Positions 1-8,277 of a stretch of DNA of 64,000 bases are shown here, piece by piece. The stretch is from an uncultured Opitutales bacterium (lineage in GTDB: Bacteria; Verrucomicrobiota; Verrucomicrobiia; Opitutales; Coraliomargaritaceae): contig CALKBZ010000003.1 in assembly GCA_937775295.1 (NCBI GenBank), forward strand, positions 275,001 to 339,000, read 5' to 3'. Numbering within the stretch: the stretch's first letter is position 1; every line of letters begins with the position of its first letter. The position numbers and the translations under genes are program-made. The notes beneath the pieces are model-generated. The model did no database searches, had not been told where the DNA came from, and saw nothing but the letters and a program-made list of their open reading frames with translations.

Positions 1-645
1 CACACTGGTGGTATCTATGCGGCACTCAGTGAGAGTACTCCGGATGTTGTGCTCGAAGCAGTAAAATGCGCGAAGAAGCATGGCACCATCGTCAGCTACG
101 ATTTGAACTATCGTCCGTCGCTTTGGAAAGACTTTGGCGGCCTTGCAAAGTGCCAAAAGGTGAACCGCGAGATTGCCAAGTATGTCGATGTAATGATCGG
201 TAACGAAGAAGACTTCACCGCCTGTCTCGGCTTCGAGGTTGAGGGCGTCGATGAGAACATTTCACATATTCCAGTCGATGCGTTTAAACGGATGATCGGC
301 ACTGCGACTCAGCAATTTCCTAACTTCAAGGCAACTGCTACAACACTGCGCGCCGTGAAGACTGCCACCGTCAACGATTGGGCTGCGCTGGCATGGCACG
401 ATGGCGAGTTTTTTGAGTCGATTCGATTTCCAGGTCTTGAAATCCTCGACCGAGTTGGCGGTGGCGACAGTTTTGCTTCGGGCCTGATCTATGGCTTCTT
501 GACCGAGAATGATCCACAGGAAGCAGTCGACTACGGTTGCGTGCATGGCGCACTGGCCATGACGACTCCAGGGGACACCACGATGGCATCACTTAAAGAA
601 GTGAAAAAGATCAAAGCTGGCGGCGGTGCACGTGTGGACCGCTAG
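1..645 (+). CDS. kdgK: 2-dehydro-3-deoxygluconokinase (KDG kinase), 5'-truncated by the window edge
   Basis: The frame is open from the first base, so the gene starts outside the window and about 214 codons are visible. This is the C-terminal part of a PfkB/ribokinase-fold sugar kinase. Near the end it carries the PfkB signature DRVGGGDSFASGL, whose Asp is the catalytic base, and the NEEDF segment usual in this fold. The following stretch (HGALAMTTPGDT) resembles KDG kinases. Such enzymes phosphorylate 2-keto-3-deoxygluconate to KDPG in the cytosol. The next gene downstream encodes the aldolase that cleaves KDPG, which strongly supports the substrate. Fructokinase or another PfkB kinase is the alternative. 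Confidence 0.85.
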   Translation, partial: HTGGIYAALSESTPDVVLEAVKCAKKHGTIVSYDLNYRPSLWKDFGGLAKCQKVNREIAKYVDVMIGNEEDFTACLGFEVEGVDENISHIPVDAFKRMIGTATQQFPNFKATATTLRAVKTATVNDWAALAWHDGEFFESIRFPGLEILDRVGGGDSFASGLIYGFLTENDPQEAVDYGCVHGALAMTTPGDTTMASLKEVKKIKAGGGARVDR

Positions 646-733
646 AATCATCGCTGGTTAGTTTGCCAGTTCTCTTTTTTTATTAGTTCAAATTAAAACC
701 AAATAGCCAAAAACAAAATAACTTATTTTAATT

Positions 734-1360
734 ATGCTAGCACTTGACCAATTCCCCGTCATCCCCGTCATCGTTATCGACGATGTTGCAGATGCTAAGC
801 CACTAGCCAACGCACTACTTGAAGGCGGTCTTAATATTATCGAAGTCACCTTCCGCACCGCAGCTGCGGCGGGTGCGATCGAGTCAATTGCGAATGCATT
901 TCCTGAAATGCTCGTCGGAGCGGGTACTGTGGTTACGCTCGAGCAGGCTAAAATCGCGATTGATTCAGGCAGTAAGTTCGGCCTCGCGCCTGGCACAGAT
1001 CCAAAGACGATTGCTTACTTTAGAGAGCGCGGTATCCCATTCATTCCCGGCATCATGACACCCTCTGACATCCAAGCGGCGATCAAAGCGGGCTGTGAGC
1101 ACCTAAAGTTTTTCCCTGCAGGCGCTGCGGGTGGTCCGAAACTGCTCAAAGCAATGGTGGCTCCGTATGCAAATCTGGGTGTGAAATTCTGCCCAACTGG
1201 TGGTGTCTCACTCGACAACATGAACGAGTATCTTTCGATTCCTGAAGTCTTTGCCATTGGCGGCTCATGGCTGGCAACCAAGGCTCAAATCGCGAACAGA
1301 GACTGGAGCGCAATTACTGCTCAGGTTAAAGAAGCGCTCGCTAAAGCCGCACAAGCATAG
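734..1360 (+). CDS. eda: KDPG/KHG aldolase (bifunctional 4-hydroxy-2-oxoglutarate / 2-dehydro-3-deoxyphosphogluconate aldolase)
   Basis: This 208-residue protein has the usual length of class I KDPG aldolases. Visible landmarks are IIEVTFRT near residue 36 (with the general acid/base Glu), GAGTVVTLEQA near 62, HLKFFPAGAAGG near 128 (the Lys is the Schiff-base residue) and FCPTGGV near 156 (phosphate binding). It splits KDPG into pyruvate and glyceraldehyde-3-phosphate. It lies 88 bp after the KDG kinase on the same strand, so the pair completes the lower Entner-Doudoroff/uronate route. The spacer is A/T-rich and no strong terminator is visible in it. Confidence 0.93.
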   Translation: MLALDQFPVIPVIVIDDVADAKPLANALLEGGLNIIEVTFRTAAAAGAIESIANAFPEMLVGAGTVVTLEQAKIAIDSGSKFGLAPGTDPKTIAYFRERGIPFIPGIMTPSDIQAAIKAGCEHLKFFPAGAAGGPKLLKAMVAPYANLGVKFCPTGGVSLDNMNEYLSIPEVFAIGGSWLATKAQIANRDWSAITAQVKEALAKAAQA

Positions 1361-1444
1361 CCACGGATCTCGTGCAGTTGGTTGGCCGTGGTAAAATATC
1401 AACTCGCTATCAAGGCAAAGTCTATAGTATGAACTACCTCATAT

Positions 1445-2374
1445 ATGGCGGACTCATGGGAAATATTAAAACTATTGGCGGACTCGACGCGGGTGCGGAT
1501 TCTCTCATTGCTCACCAAGGAGGAACTGTCGGTCGCCGAACTCCAAGACGTCTTGGATATGGGGCAGTCGCGCATCTCTTCGCACCTCGGGCTTCTTCGG
1601 CAGGGCGAGTTAGTGCACGATCGCCGCGAGGGAAAAAAGACATTTTACGCATTAAGTGTTTTTGATGCAAAAGGGGCTGCATTGTTGCAGGCGGCCTGTG
1701 CCGCGGTTGAGTGCACCACGCAGATTGGTGAGGACACTGCCAATTTGAAGCGAATCTTGGAGAAGCGTAAGCAGCAGTCGGAGCAATATTTTAATTCCGT
1801 GGCTGGGAGATTGGGCAAAAACTATTGCCCTGGCCGTAGCTGGGAAGCGATTGGCCATTTCTTATTGCATCTAACGCCGAAAATTAAAATCGTAGATTTG
1901 GGGGCAGGCGAAGGGCTGCTGTCTCAATTATTGGCACGTCGCGCCGAGAAAATTGTGTGTGTCGATAATTCTCCGAAGATGGTCGAGTTCGGCAGTGAGC
2001 TGGCGAAGAAGAATGGATTTACTAATTTAAGCTACAAGTTGGGCGATATCGAAGCCGTGCCACTTGAGGACGGGATGTTTGACTTAGCGTTGCTCAGTCA
2101 GGCACTGCACCATGCGCAGCATCCACAGCTAGCAATACAGGAAGCCTGCCGTATTTTAAAGCCTGGTGGTAAACTAATAATTATCGACCTCTTGGAACAT
2201 CAGTTCGAGAAAGCCCACGAGCTCTATGCCGATGTATGGCTCGGATTCTCAGAGAACAAAATATATCAGTTTTTGAAAGAGGCAGGCTTCCGTCAGATCG
2301 AAGTCAATGTCGTCGCTCAAGAAGCCGAAGCGCCGAATTTTCAGACCGTACTCGCTAGTGGTTTAAAGGGCTAA
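1445..2374 (+). CDS. ArsR-family regulator fused to a SAM-dependent methyltransferase
   Basis: The protein has 309 residues. Residues 1-75 form an ArsR-type winged helix (LLADSTRVRILSLL, then SVAELQDVLDMGQSRISSHL as the recognition helix, then the wing REGKKTFYALS). Residues 140-300 form a class I methyltransferase: motif I IVDLGAGEGLLSQLL, the acidic strand end VCVDNS, and post-motifs ALLSQALHHA and ILKPGGKLIIID. I see no clear cysteine metal site in the HTH. Fusions of this kind are known in several phyla and have been linked to methionine/SAM metabolism, but nothing next to this gene shows that role. The start is the ATG in front of ADSWEILK. The gene is single, with remnants downstream. 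Confidence 0.85.
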   Translation: MADSWEILKLLADSTRVRILSLLTKEELSVAELQDVLDMGQSRISSHLGLLRQGELVHDRREGKKTFYALSVFDAKGAALLQAACAAVECTTQIGEDTANLKRILEKRKQQSEQYFNSVAGRLGKNYCPGRSWEAIGHFLLHLTPKIKIVDLGAGEGLLSQLLARRAEKIVCVDNSPKMVEFGSELAKKNGFTNLSYKLGDIEAVPLEDGMFDLALLSQALHHAQHPQLAIQEACRILKPGGKLIIIDLLEHQFEKAHELYADVWLGFSENKIYQFLKEAGFRQIEVNVVAQEAEAPNFQTVLASGLKG

Positions 2375-2382
2375 GGTTTGGT

Positions 2383-2730
2383 AGGTCGTTGGCACCACTG
2401 CCTTGTTCGAGCACCTGCTCCCATCGCATCTCATTAGATTCGTGGAGTGAGGCGCCATCGTAGCAGATGACTTTTTTGGTTGGCTCGTCTTCATCTTCAC
2501 TCGCAGCTCCGTTTGCAGCTTCCGCGATCAGTGTTTTTTTATTTTTTTGGTCACCAATACCCAGCCACGACAGATCTTATCAAATGCCATTTTGTCCTGA
2601 GCCACATTGTCGGATGTGAGGCATTTTAGATAGTCTCAATACTTACGACGTCCATAGCTCGTGTCAGCCAAGCCTCCAGTGGCTGCCAACGCCCTAGCGC
2701 AATCCCATTAATACAGGTCGGTTTGCAGGC
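2383..2730 (-). pseudogene. Decayed REP-associated Y1 transposase, C-terminal part
   Basis: There is no intact ORF. The minus strand reads, with stops and a frameshift, GLADTSYGRRKY*DYL, then TSDNVAQDKMAFDKICRGW, then a frameshift to LIAEAANGAASEDEDEPTKKV and SLHESNEMRWEQVLEQ. This matches the C-terminal region of REP-associated tyrosine (Y1_Tnp) transposases, where an AF(D/E)K..RGWALG motif is typical. A second remnant with the same peptides lies at 6540-6905, so the two copies validate each other. The remnant starts directly after the stop of the ArsR-methyltransferase gene and fills most of the gap to 2798. Confidence 0.75.
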
Positions 2731-2797
2731 TTGTATCGCTTACAATGGCGAGATTGCTTCTTGATTTTGGCGAACGTTTTGCTTCTACCTAGTTAGC

Positions 2798-3679
2798 ATG
2801 GAGCCGTATCACATAAATTCTGCAATCGCTGCGTTGGGCTATGCGATCGCAGCTATCTGTTCCAAGCGTGCTTTAGGTCATGGTGCTGGTGTGCTTCGGG
2901 TTTCTTTTATCATGAATTGGGCCTTTGTGCCGGTCTTTGGCTGCCTGCTTTTTTCAAATGTCTCTGAGGTTCCATACTCTCTGTTGCAATATCCTGTGCT
3001 GGCCGGGGGTCTGTTTTTTCTTGGTCAATTGTTCACTTTCGCTGCAATTCGGTTTGGCGATGTGAGCTTACAAACTCCTGTGATGGGGACGAAGGCAGTT
3101 TTTGTCGTTATTATTGCGGTGCTGTTGGGAACTGAGGTGGTATCGCTACCGATGGCGACTGCGGCCGTTGTCGCCATGCTGGGAGTTGCCTTACTCTGTT
3201 TTTCTGGCGATGGAGCTGAGCGAGTGGGGCGCACGCTTGGCCTGGCTTTGTTGAGCTCTTTCTTTTTTGCCTGCTCGGATACGATGGTGGGCTATCATGC
3301 CGGTGCGTTTGGTGTGCCGATGTTTCTATTCTTGGCGATCTTGACCAATGCTCTGTTGTCGCTTGCGCTGATTCCATTTTTTCGAGATCCGCTGCAGCAG
3401 ATGCCGGCGCCGGCTTGGCCGTGGATCACTTTGGCCTGCCTAATTATGGCTGGGCAGGCTTTATTGCTGAATTATTCTCTCGGACGCTATCAGAATGTGG
3501 CCGCAATCAACGTCATTTATAGTACGCGCGGCCTCTGGAGTGTCGTGTTGGGGGCGATATCACTCCGCTTGATGGTTTCGTCCCGATTCCCTTCTGTGCC
3601 TCGCCGTATTTTGTACCTTCGCATGGCAGGAGCATTATTAATGTGCCTGGCGATTGTTATTCTCTTTTATCCGTTTTAA
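2798..3679 (+). CDS. EamA/DMT-superfamily membrane transporter
   Basis: This 293-residue protein is hydrophobic throughout, with about ten predicted transmembrane helices in two repeats of five. That is the length and architecture of drug/metabolite transporters (EamA). The first helix region reads INSAIAALGYAIAAICSK. A conserved-looking loop after helix 3-4 (FGDVSLQTPVMGTKAVFVVI) resembles the family motif in which a second copy of the substrate path begins. The substrate cannot be read from sequence. It is a monocistronic gene: a transposase remnant lies upstream and a convergent symporter downstream. A second DMT protein in the window (52717-53619) is only distantly similar. Confidence 0.8.
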   Translation: MEPYHINSAIAALGYAIAAICSKRALGHGAGVLRVSFIMNWAFVPVFGCLLFSNVSEVPYSLLQYPVLAGGLFFLGQLFTFAAIRFGDVSLQTPVMGTKAVFVVIIAVLLGTEVVSLPMATAAVVAMLGVALLCFSGDGAERVGRTLGLALLSSFFFACSDTMVGYHAGAFGVPMFLFLAILTNALLSLALIPFFRDPLQQMPAPAWPWITLACLIMAGQALLLNYSLGRYQNVAAINVIYSTRGLWSVVLGAISLRLMVSSRFPSVPRRILYLRMAGALLMCLAIVILFYPF

Positions 3680-3887
3680 CACGACACCTGCTGTCGTTCC
3701 CTGTCGTTGTCAGAGTCAATGGGGAGGCAAATAGGAAATTTAAAGATCCTGTGAGTTTTAAAACTAATACACGCTTCGGCTAAGCCAAAACGGATGTGAG
3801 ACTTTTACTAGTGCTTGAGTCGGGACCAGGGGAGTGTGGTCAAATCTTTATATTTTGCGGTTGCCCCCTTTTTTTACGCCCAGCGAC

Positions 3888-5381
3888 TTATTCCCCAGGG
3901 AGGGGACGAAACTCGCCGGTGGTTCGAGTGCTACGGCTGACCAGCACGATGGCAAGCCAAGCGAGAATGAATCCGGGGATGATTTCGTAGACGCCGGGAC
4001 CGCCGAGGAAGGAATCGCCCCAGCCGATGCTGATCCAAGTAATCACCGTCACGGCACCGGTGAGCATCCCGGCGACCGCGCCGGCGCCGGACATTTTCTT
4101 CCAAGTCAGCGACAGGATGATCATCGGGCCAAAGGCCGCGCCAAACCCGGCCCAAGCATTTGAAACAAGTTCTAAGATCTTGGAATTCGGGTCGTCGGCC
4201 ATGAAGGCCGCGATGACACCCACCAACACCACGCTCAGTCGACCAACCGTTACCAGACGAGCTTCGCTGGCCTTTTTATTCATGAACAATCGGTAGAAAT
4301 CCTCCGTGAGAGACGAAGAGGAGACGAGCAATTGACTCGAGATCGTCGACATAATCGCGGCCAGCAGCGCGGCATAGAGGAACCCGGTCACCAGCGGATG
4401 AAACAGCAGATCCGACAGCACTATGAAAATCGTTTCAGGATCATCGATGACGATGCCATTACGTTCGATAAATGCGCGGCCTAAGATGCCTAGGCCGACC
4501 GCACCAACGACCGAAACGGCCATCCAGGTCATTCCTATGCGACGTGCCTTGGCGACGTCCGCAATCGTCCGAACTGCCATGAAGCGGACGATGATGTGCG
4601 GTTGGCCGAAATATCCCAGCCCCCAGCTGATCGCCGACACAAACCCAAAGAATGTCAGTCCGTCGAAAAGCGACAAATAGTCCGGATCAATTGCACTCAG
4701 ACGTTCACTCGCTGCGACTAGTCCGTCGCCCTGTCCAGTGGTGAGTACCACCACCGGCATGATGATCAGTGCCAGCATCATAATACAGCCTTGCACAAAA
4801 TCGGTCAGACTGACTGCCAGAAACCCGCCGACCACAGTATAGGTCAGGACAATGCCGAGCGTGAACCAAACACCGAAAATATAGTCGCTCATCATGCTGA
4901 AATTGATCAGATCCCCAAAAGCGCTGGCAAACAATTTGCCCCCAGCCACAAGACCCGAGGCCGTATAAACGATGAAAAACACCACGACGATGACCGCGGA
5001 AACCGTGCGCAGCGCCATCGCCTTGGAAGGAAAGCGATTGGCTAGAAATTGCGGAATTGTGAGCGCGTTGTCATAGCGTTCGGTTTGCTCGCGTAGACGT
5101 GGTGCAACCACGATCCAGTTCAGCCACGCACCGACCAACAGGCCGATCCCGATCCAAGCCTCGATCATGCCAGCAGCGAAGAGCGCACCAGGTAGTCCCA
5201 GTAAAAGCCAGCCTGACATATCGGAAGCGCCAGCGGACAAGGCGGCGACCGCGGGATGCAATCGTCGGCCTCCCAGCATGTATTCCTCGCAGCTCGAGGT
5301 TGATTTTTTCGCGGCGTAAAAGCCGATCGCGATCATCAAACCGAAATATAAAAATAGACTGATCCAAATACCAACTGCCAT
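3888..5381 (-). CDS. putP: Sodium/proline symporter (SSS family)
   Basis: About 497 residues from the ATG at 5381 (MAVGIWISLFLYFGLM), close to the usual PutP length of about 500. An in-frame TTG at 5447 would add 22 polar residues not typical of the family, so I prefer the ATG. Twelve to thirteen transmembrane helices are visible. The segment EEYMLGGRRLHP followed by LSAGASDMSGWLLLGLPGA near residues 35-75 is a hallmark of PutP and includes sodium- and proline-site residues. It imports proline with Na+ across the inner membrane, as expected in a marine or saline organism. The gene is convergent with the DMT gene upstream and is monocistronic. Confidence 0.9.
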   Translation of the reverse strand: MAVGIWISLFLYFGLMIAIGFYAAKKSTSSCEEYMLGGRRLHPAVAALSAGASDMSGWLLLGLPGALFAAGMIEAWIGIGLLVGAWLNWIVVAPRLREQTERYDNALTIPQFLANRFPSKAMALRTVSAVIVVVFFIVYTASGLVAGGKLFASAFGDLINFSMMSDYIFGVWFTLGIVLTYTVVGGFLAVSLTDFVQGCIMMLALIIMPVVVLTTGQGDGLVAASERLSAIDPDYLSLFDGLTFFGFVSAISWGLGYFGQPHIIVRFMAVRTIADVAKARRIGMTWMAVSVVGAVGLGILGRAFIERNGIVIDDPETIFIVLSDLLFHPLVTGFLYAALLAAIMSTISSQLLVSSSSLTEDFYRLFMNKKASEARLVTVGRLSVVLVGVIAAFMADDPNSKILELVSNAWAGFGAAFGPMIILSLTWKKMSGAGAVAGMLTGAVTVITWISIGWGDSFLGGPGVYEIIPGFILAWLAIVLVSRSTRTTGEFRPLPGE

Positions 5382-5697
5382 AGGGTTTATTATCGTTTTA
5401 CTGCTTTTAGAAGATGTGACTCTCGCATGCCTAGCCATTGGGAACAAGGGCCGAATGGGATATTCTAGTTTGCACTAAAAGGGGGCGCTAGTTACGTCAA
5501 TTATTCCACTGGTTGGAGTCTTGCACATAAGAGCCATTCGGTGTGATTCGAGCATCTATTGCCCTCTCAAGTAGGCTTCATTTCGCTTATGCGCTTGGCA
5601 TCGCGATCTAGATGGTTCTACATGTCCGAATATTCGTAGAGTCTCTATATGGCTTCGAGCGCATGTGAGTTTTATTCTAAAATAGAAAAATAGTATT
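5382..5697. other. Intergenic region between divergent putP and the TerB/DnaJ gene
   Basis: About 316 bases. It must hold the promoters of both divergent genes, but I see no clear -35/-10 pair, repeat or structured RNA. The A/T-rich stretch just before 5698 (TCTAAAATAGAAAAATAGTATT) is the only compositional feature. Confidence 0.5.
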
Positions 5698-6417
5698 ATG
5701 GCAGTGTGGGGAAAAATAATTGGAGGCGTTATCGGTTCGATTGGTGGGCCTATTGGTCTCGGTCTAGGCGCTGCGTTGGGACATCAGTTTGATAAAGCCG
5801 CGGATCAGGGCGGTCAAAAGCAACACGTTGCAGTGGCATACATGTTTATCTTAGTGGCTTCGATGGCGAAGATGGCCAAAGCGGATGGCCATATCTCCAA
5901 AGAAGAAATAGAGCGAATTGACCAGTTCTTTTCACAACTTGGCTTTACGGGAGACGCCCAAAAGGCGGCGCAAGAGATCTTTCGAAAGGAAAAGGAATCG
6001 AACTCTGATATCGGAGCTTATTTTGAGCAGTTTTCTCAACTAACCAAAGCGGATTTAAATCAGGCCCAAATCCTCTACACGATCCTCCTAGAGATTGCCA
6101 AGGCGGACGGTAATATCCACGAAGCTGAAATTCAGATATTGCACCTAGCCGAATCTAAGCTGCGCCTTCCTGTTGGCTATACGGACAGAGAAATTGGTAG
6201 CCAACACAGTAGTTTGAAGCATGCTGCCGAAGTTTTAGATGTTTCTGAATCTGCATCAGAGTCGGAGATTAAGAGCGCCTACCGTGATAAATGCAAAAAA
6301 ATGCACCCAGATGTGCTGATCAGCCAAGGTTTACCAGATGAACTGGTCCAATTCGCCGGAGCGCAGATCCAGAGCTTTACCGAAGCGAAAGATACGATGC
6401 TGAAAGCCCGAGTCTAA
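5698..6417 (+). CDS. TerB-like / DnaJ-domain protein (DjlA-like co-chaperone)
   Basis: 239 residues. Residues 5-30 form a glycine-rich hydrophobic segment (GGVIGSIGGPIGLGLGAALGH) that could anchor the protein or interact with a membrane. Residues 45-155 are helical and TerB-like: two repeats each contain an acidic KADGHIS / KADGNIH motif in the style of tellurite-resistance TerB and DjlA. The C-terminus (about 172-236) is a J domain with the diagnostic HPD in KKMHPDVL. The order membrane segment-TerB-J domain is that of DjlA, which stimulates DnaK at the membrane. The gene stands alone, and the client process is unknown. Confidence 0.85.
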   Translation: MAVWGKIIGGVIGSIGGPIGLGLGAALGHQFDKAADQGGQKQHVAVAYMFILVASMAKMAKADGHISKEEIERIDQFFSQLGFTGDAQKAAQEIFRKEKESNSDIGAYFEQFSQLTKADLNQAQILYTILLEIAKADGNIHEAEIQILHLAESKLRLPVGYTDREIGSQHSSLKHAAEVLDVSESASESEIKSAYRDKCKKMHPDVLISQGLPDELVQFAGAQIQSFTEAKDTMLKARV

Positions 6418-6539
6418 GTTGGAATAATGACGATTGCACGATCCACGTTCTGAATTCGATGATTTGAATGCCTACCGCTGAAAATGGGTCCTTTCGTGAT
6501 GTTTGATGGCAGAAAATTAGTTCTGTCGTTATGTTTGCA

Positions 6540-6905
6540 ATTAGCTCTTGGAGCGTGTCTCCAATGTAGCGAGAGACTTTCTAGCTTGGCTCGTCTTCAT
6601 CTTCCATGGTGTCCGCAGTTTGTGCGATGAGAGCTTTTTTGAAACCTTTAGTTCCTAATGCCCACCCACGGCATATCTTATCAAATGCTATTTCGTCCTC
6701 AGCCGCTCTGTCGCTCGTGAGCCAATTTAGATAGTCTGCATGCTTACCGTGACTATAGCTCGTGTCAGCTAACCCAACGGCGGGAAGCAGTGCCGATGGA
6801 CAATTAATAAACTCAGGTGGCCTCGCAGGGTGGTTCAGGTACCAATCGCTCGATCAGCGGTAATCGCGCAGCGCCTTTTTGCGTGTCGGTTCACGATGCC
6901 TAGTC
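6540..6905 (-). pseudogene. Decayed REP-associated Y1 transposase, C-terminal half
   Basis: The minus strand reads KKALRDYR*SSDWYLNHPARP, then PSALLPAVGLADTSYSHGKH, then DYLNWLTSDRAAEDEIAF, then DKICRGWALGTKGFKKALIA, then a TAG in place of the expected Lys codon, then KVSRYIGDTLQELI. The LRDYRWSS motif typical of Y1 transposases carries a W-to-stop (TGA at 6854-6856). Two nonsense changes and no start mean it is dead. It is paralogous to the 2383-2730 remnant but better preserved. The catalytic N-terminal HUH half is missing here. It fills most of the gap between 6418 and 6942. Confidence 0.8.
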
Positions 6906-6942
6906 GCTTGACTACGAGAGTAATCGGATAATTCTTCAACGA

Positions 6943-7185
6943 ATGACTACGCCGATGGAGGAAAATTTCAAATACTATAAAAAAGCCGAAAAGAAGGCGC
7001 TCGAAATCCTAGCGGAGATGAAGGCGACCACTCCTAAAAAAATGGACATTGAGCTCGCGCTCCTCGTCGCTCTTTTCGAGCTGCACAAAGACGACATGCC
7101 TGCCGAAGCGATAGGTGAAATAGTGCAAGGTCATCTTGAGCAAGTGGTGCCTTATTACACCTCACAGCCGCCGAAAGAAACTTAA
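6943..7185 (+). CDS. Small acidic/basic helical protein of unknown function
   Basis: 80 codons starting ATGACTACGCCG; an in-frame ATG at 6955 (MEENFKYY) is an alternative start. The sequence is charged and probably all-helical (KYYKKAEKKALEILAEMKA, then ELALLVALFELHKDDMPAEA). There are no cysteines, signal peptide or membrane segment. I do not recognise a family. It sits between two transposase remnants, so it could be a small resident gene or a cargo leftover. The regular heptad-like spacing of hydrophobic residues favours a real protein over a random ORF. Confidence 0.5.
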   Translation: MTTPMEENFKYYKKAEKKALEILAEMKATTPKKMDIELALLVALFELHKDDMPAEAIGEIVQGHLEQVVPYYTSQPPKET

Positions 7186-7399
7186 GGGACGATGTAAGGG
7201 CAGGGAAGGCAGGGGGGGATGATCCTAAGATATAGGCAAAAAATATTCTCAGGAAATCGATAATATTTCAAATTGGGTAATACTTCAAATTGGCATTTAT
7301 GCCATGGAAGAGCACCGCACCGATGACGAAAAAAGGCGGAGCAGGAAAAAGGGAGGACAAGGGGGGCAAATATTTAGATTAAAAATCGCTCATCTGTAG

Positions 7400-7832
7400 A
7401 AAATCAGGAAAGCTCTCTATCATCTCACGTAAAGAACGCATTCAATACGCTGTTGCTGTTTACCACATCATTAGCCGAGGGCATGATCGAAAGGAACTGT
7501 TCCTTAAAGAGGATCTGAGGGCGGCATTTGAACACGCTTTGATGGAACCCGTGGAGCGCTGTGGCTGGATGTTGCCCGCGTATGTAATTATGAGCAACCA
7601 CTACCATTTGGCCGTCGAAGCTCCCGAGCTGAACCTAGTGGACGGAGTGAAGTGGTTGCAAAGCACCTTTTCCACTCGCTTCAACCGTCTTAGAAATGAG
7701 CGCGACCATGTGTTCCCAGGGCGCTATATGTCGATCCTGATCGGAGAGGAGCGACCGCTACTTGGCATTTGCCAACTTAAGACGCCCAGAGACTGTACCT
7801 TGTCCGTCATTTTCGATCCAGACGGTCGCTGA
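7400..7832 (+). pseudogene. Truncated REP-associated Y1 transposase, N-terminal HUH domain
   Basis: The plus strand is open from about 7422 (ISRKERIQYAVAVYHIISRG), then LFLKEDLRAAFEHAL and PAYVIMSNHYHLAVEAPELN, then WLQSTFSTRFNRLRNERDHV and FPGRYMSIL. NHYHL is the HUH metal-binding motif of the Y1_Tnp fold, and the order of motifs is that of IS200-like REP-associated transposases. After GEERPLLGI the frame leaves the family: the IHLNPVRAG segment and the Y1 tyrosine are gone. No convincing ATG precedes the conserved start. It is a dead 5' fragment; the C-terminal remnant at 6540-6905 is on the other strand and belongs to a different copy. Confidence 0.8.
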
Positions 7833-7844
7833 GTTTGGCACCTC

Positions 7845-8160
7845 GAGTGAATTAGGCCCGACCGATACGGATCGAGACGGCACACGAAATACGGAAGATG
7901 ACAACGCCGACGGCATGAGTGGCAGCTATGAACGTGCCAATAGCTTACGATGATTGAGTGACGATGCGAGCCTCGACAAGGACTCTTATGGTCAGAGGAA
8001 CTTTAAAGAATACCTTTGGCGGAACCTCGCGAATGACGCTGCTTCTGGGTTCTCTATGTCAATCACAGGCATTCCCGAGGAGGGCGACATCCACTTCTCG
8101 TTGCAGGCGGTTCCAGAAAGAATCTATACAATCCTCTGCGCCCCTTTTTGTCCTCCCGTC
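7845..8160 (+). pseudogene. Remnant of a secreted protein with thrombospondin-3-like Asp-rich repeats
   Basis: Two adjacent frame pieces read GPTDTDRDGTRNTEDDNADG, then MSGSYERANSL, a stop, then LSDDASLDKDSYGQRNFKEY and NDAASGFSMSITGIPEEGDI. The DTDxDG...D spacing is that of calcium-binding TSP3-like linkers. SFSMSITG..(E)GDIHFSLQAVP.R.YT is the kind of short C-terminal beta domain that follows them in large secreted verrucomicrobial proteins. The internal TGA and the missing N-terminus mark a decayed fragment, probably pasted next to the transposase remnant. The downstream continuation to 8277 has no recognisable content. Confidence 0.55.
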
Positions 8161-8277
8161 CCGCGGATTTGGGGGATTCTATTTAAGATTGTCGCTACAC
8201 TCGAATTTGCGATTGTGCCATTTTTTGCCTCAAATTCGGTTATTTTAAACATAATCGCCGGACTCCATTTTATGATT

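Noticed and set aside
5381-5447. N-terminal extension of the putP frame from TTG 5447
   Set aside because: The added residues are polar and unlike PutP N-termini; ATG 5381 gives the family length.
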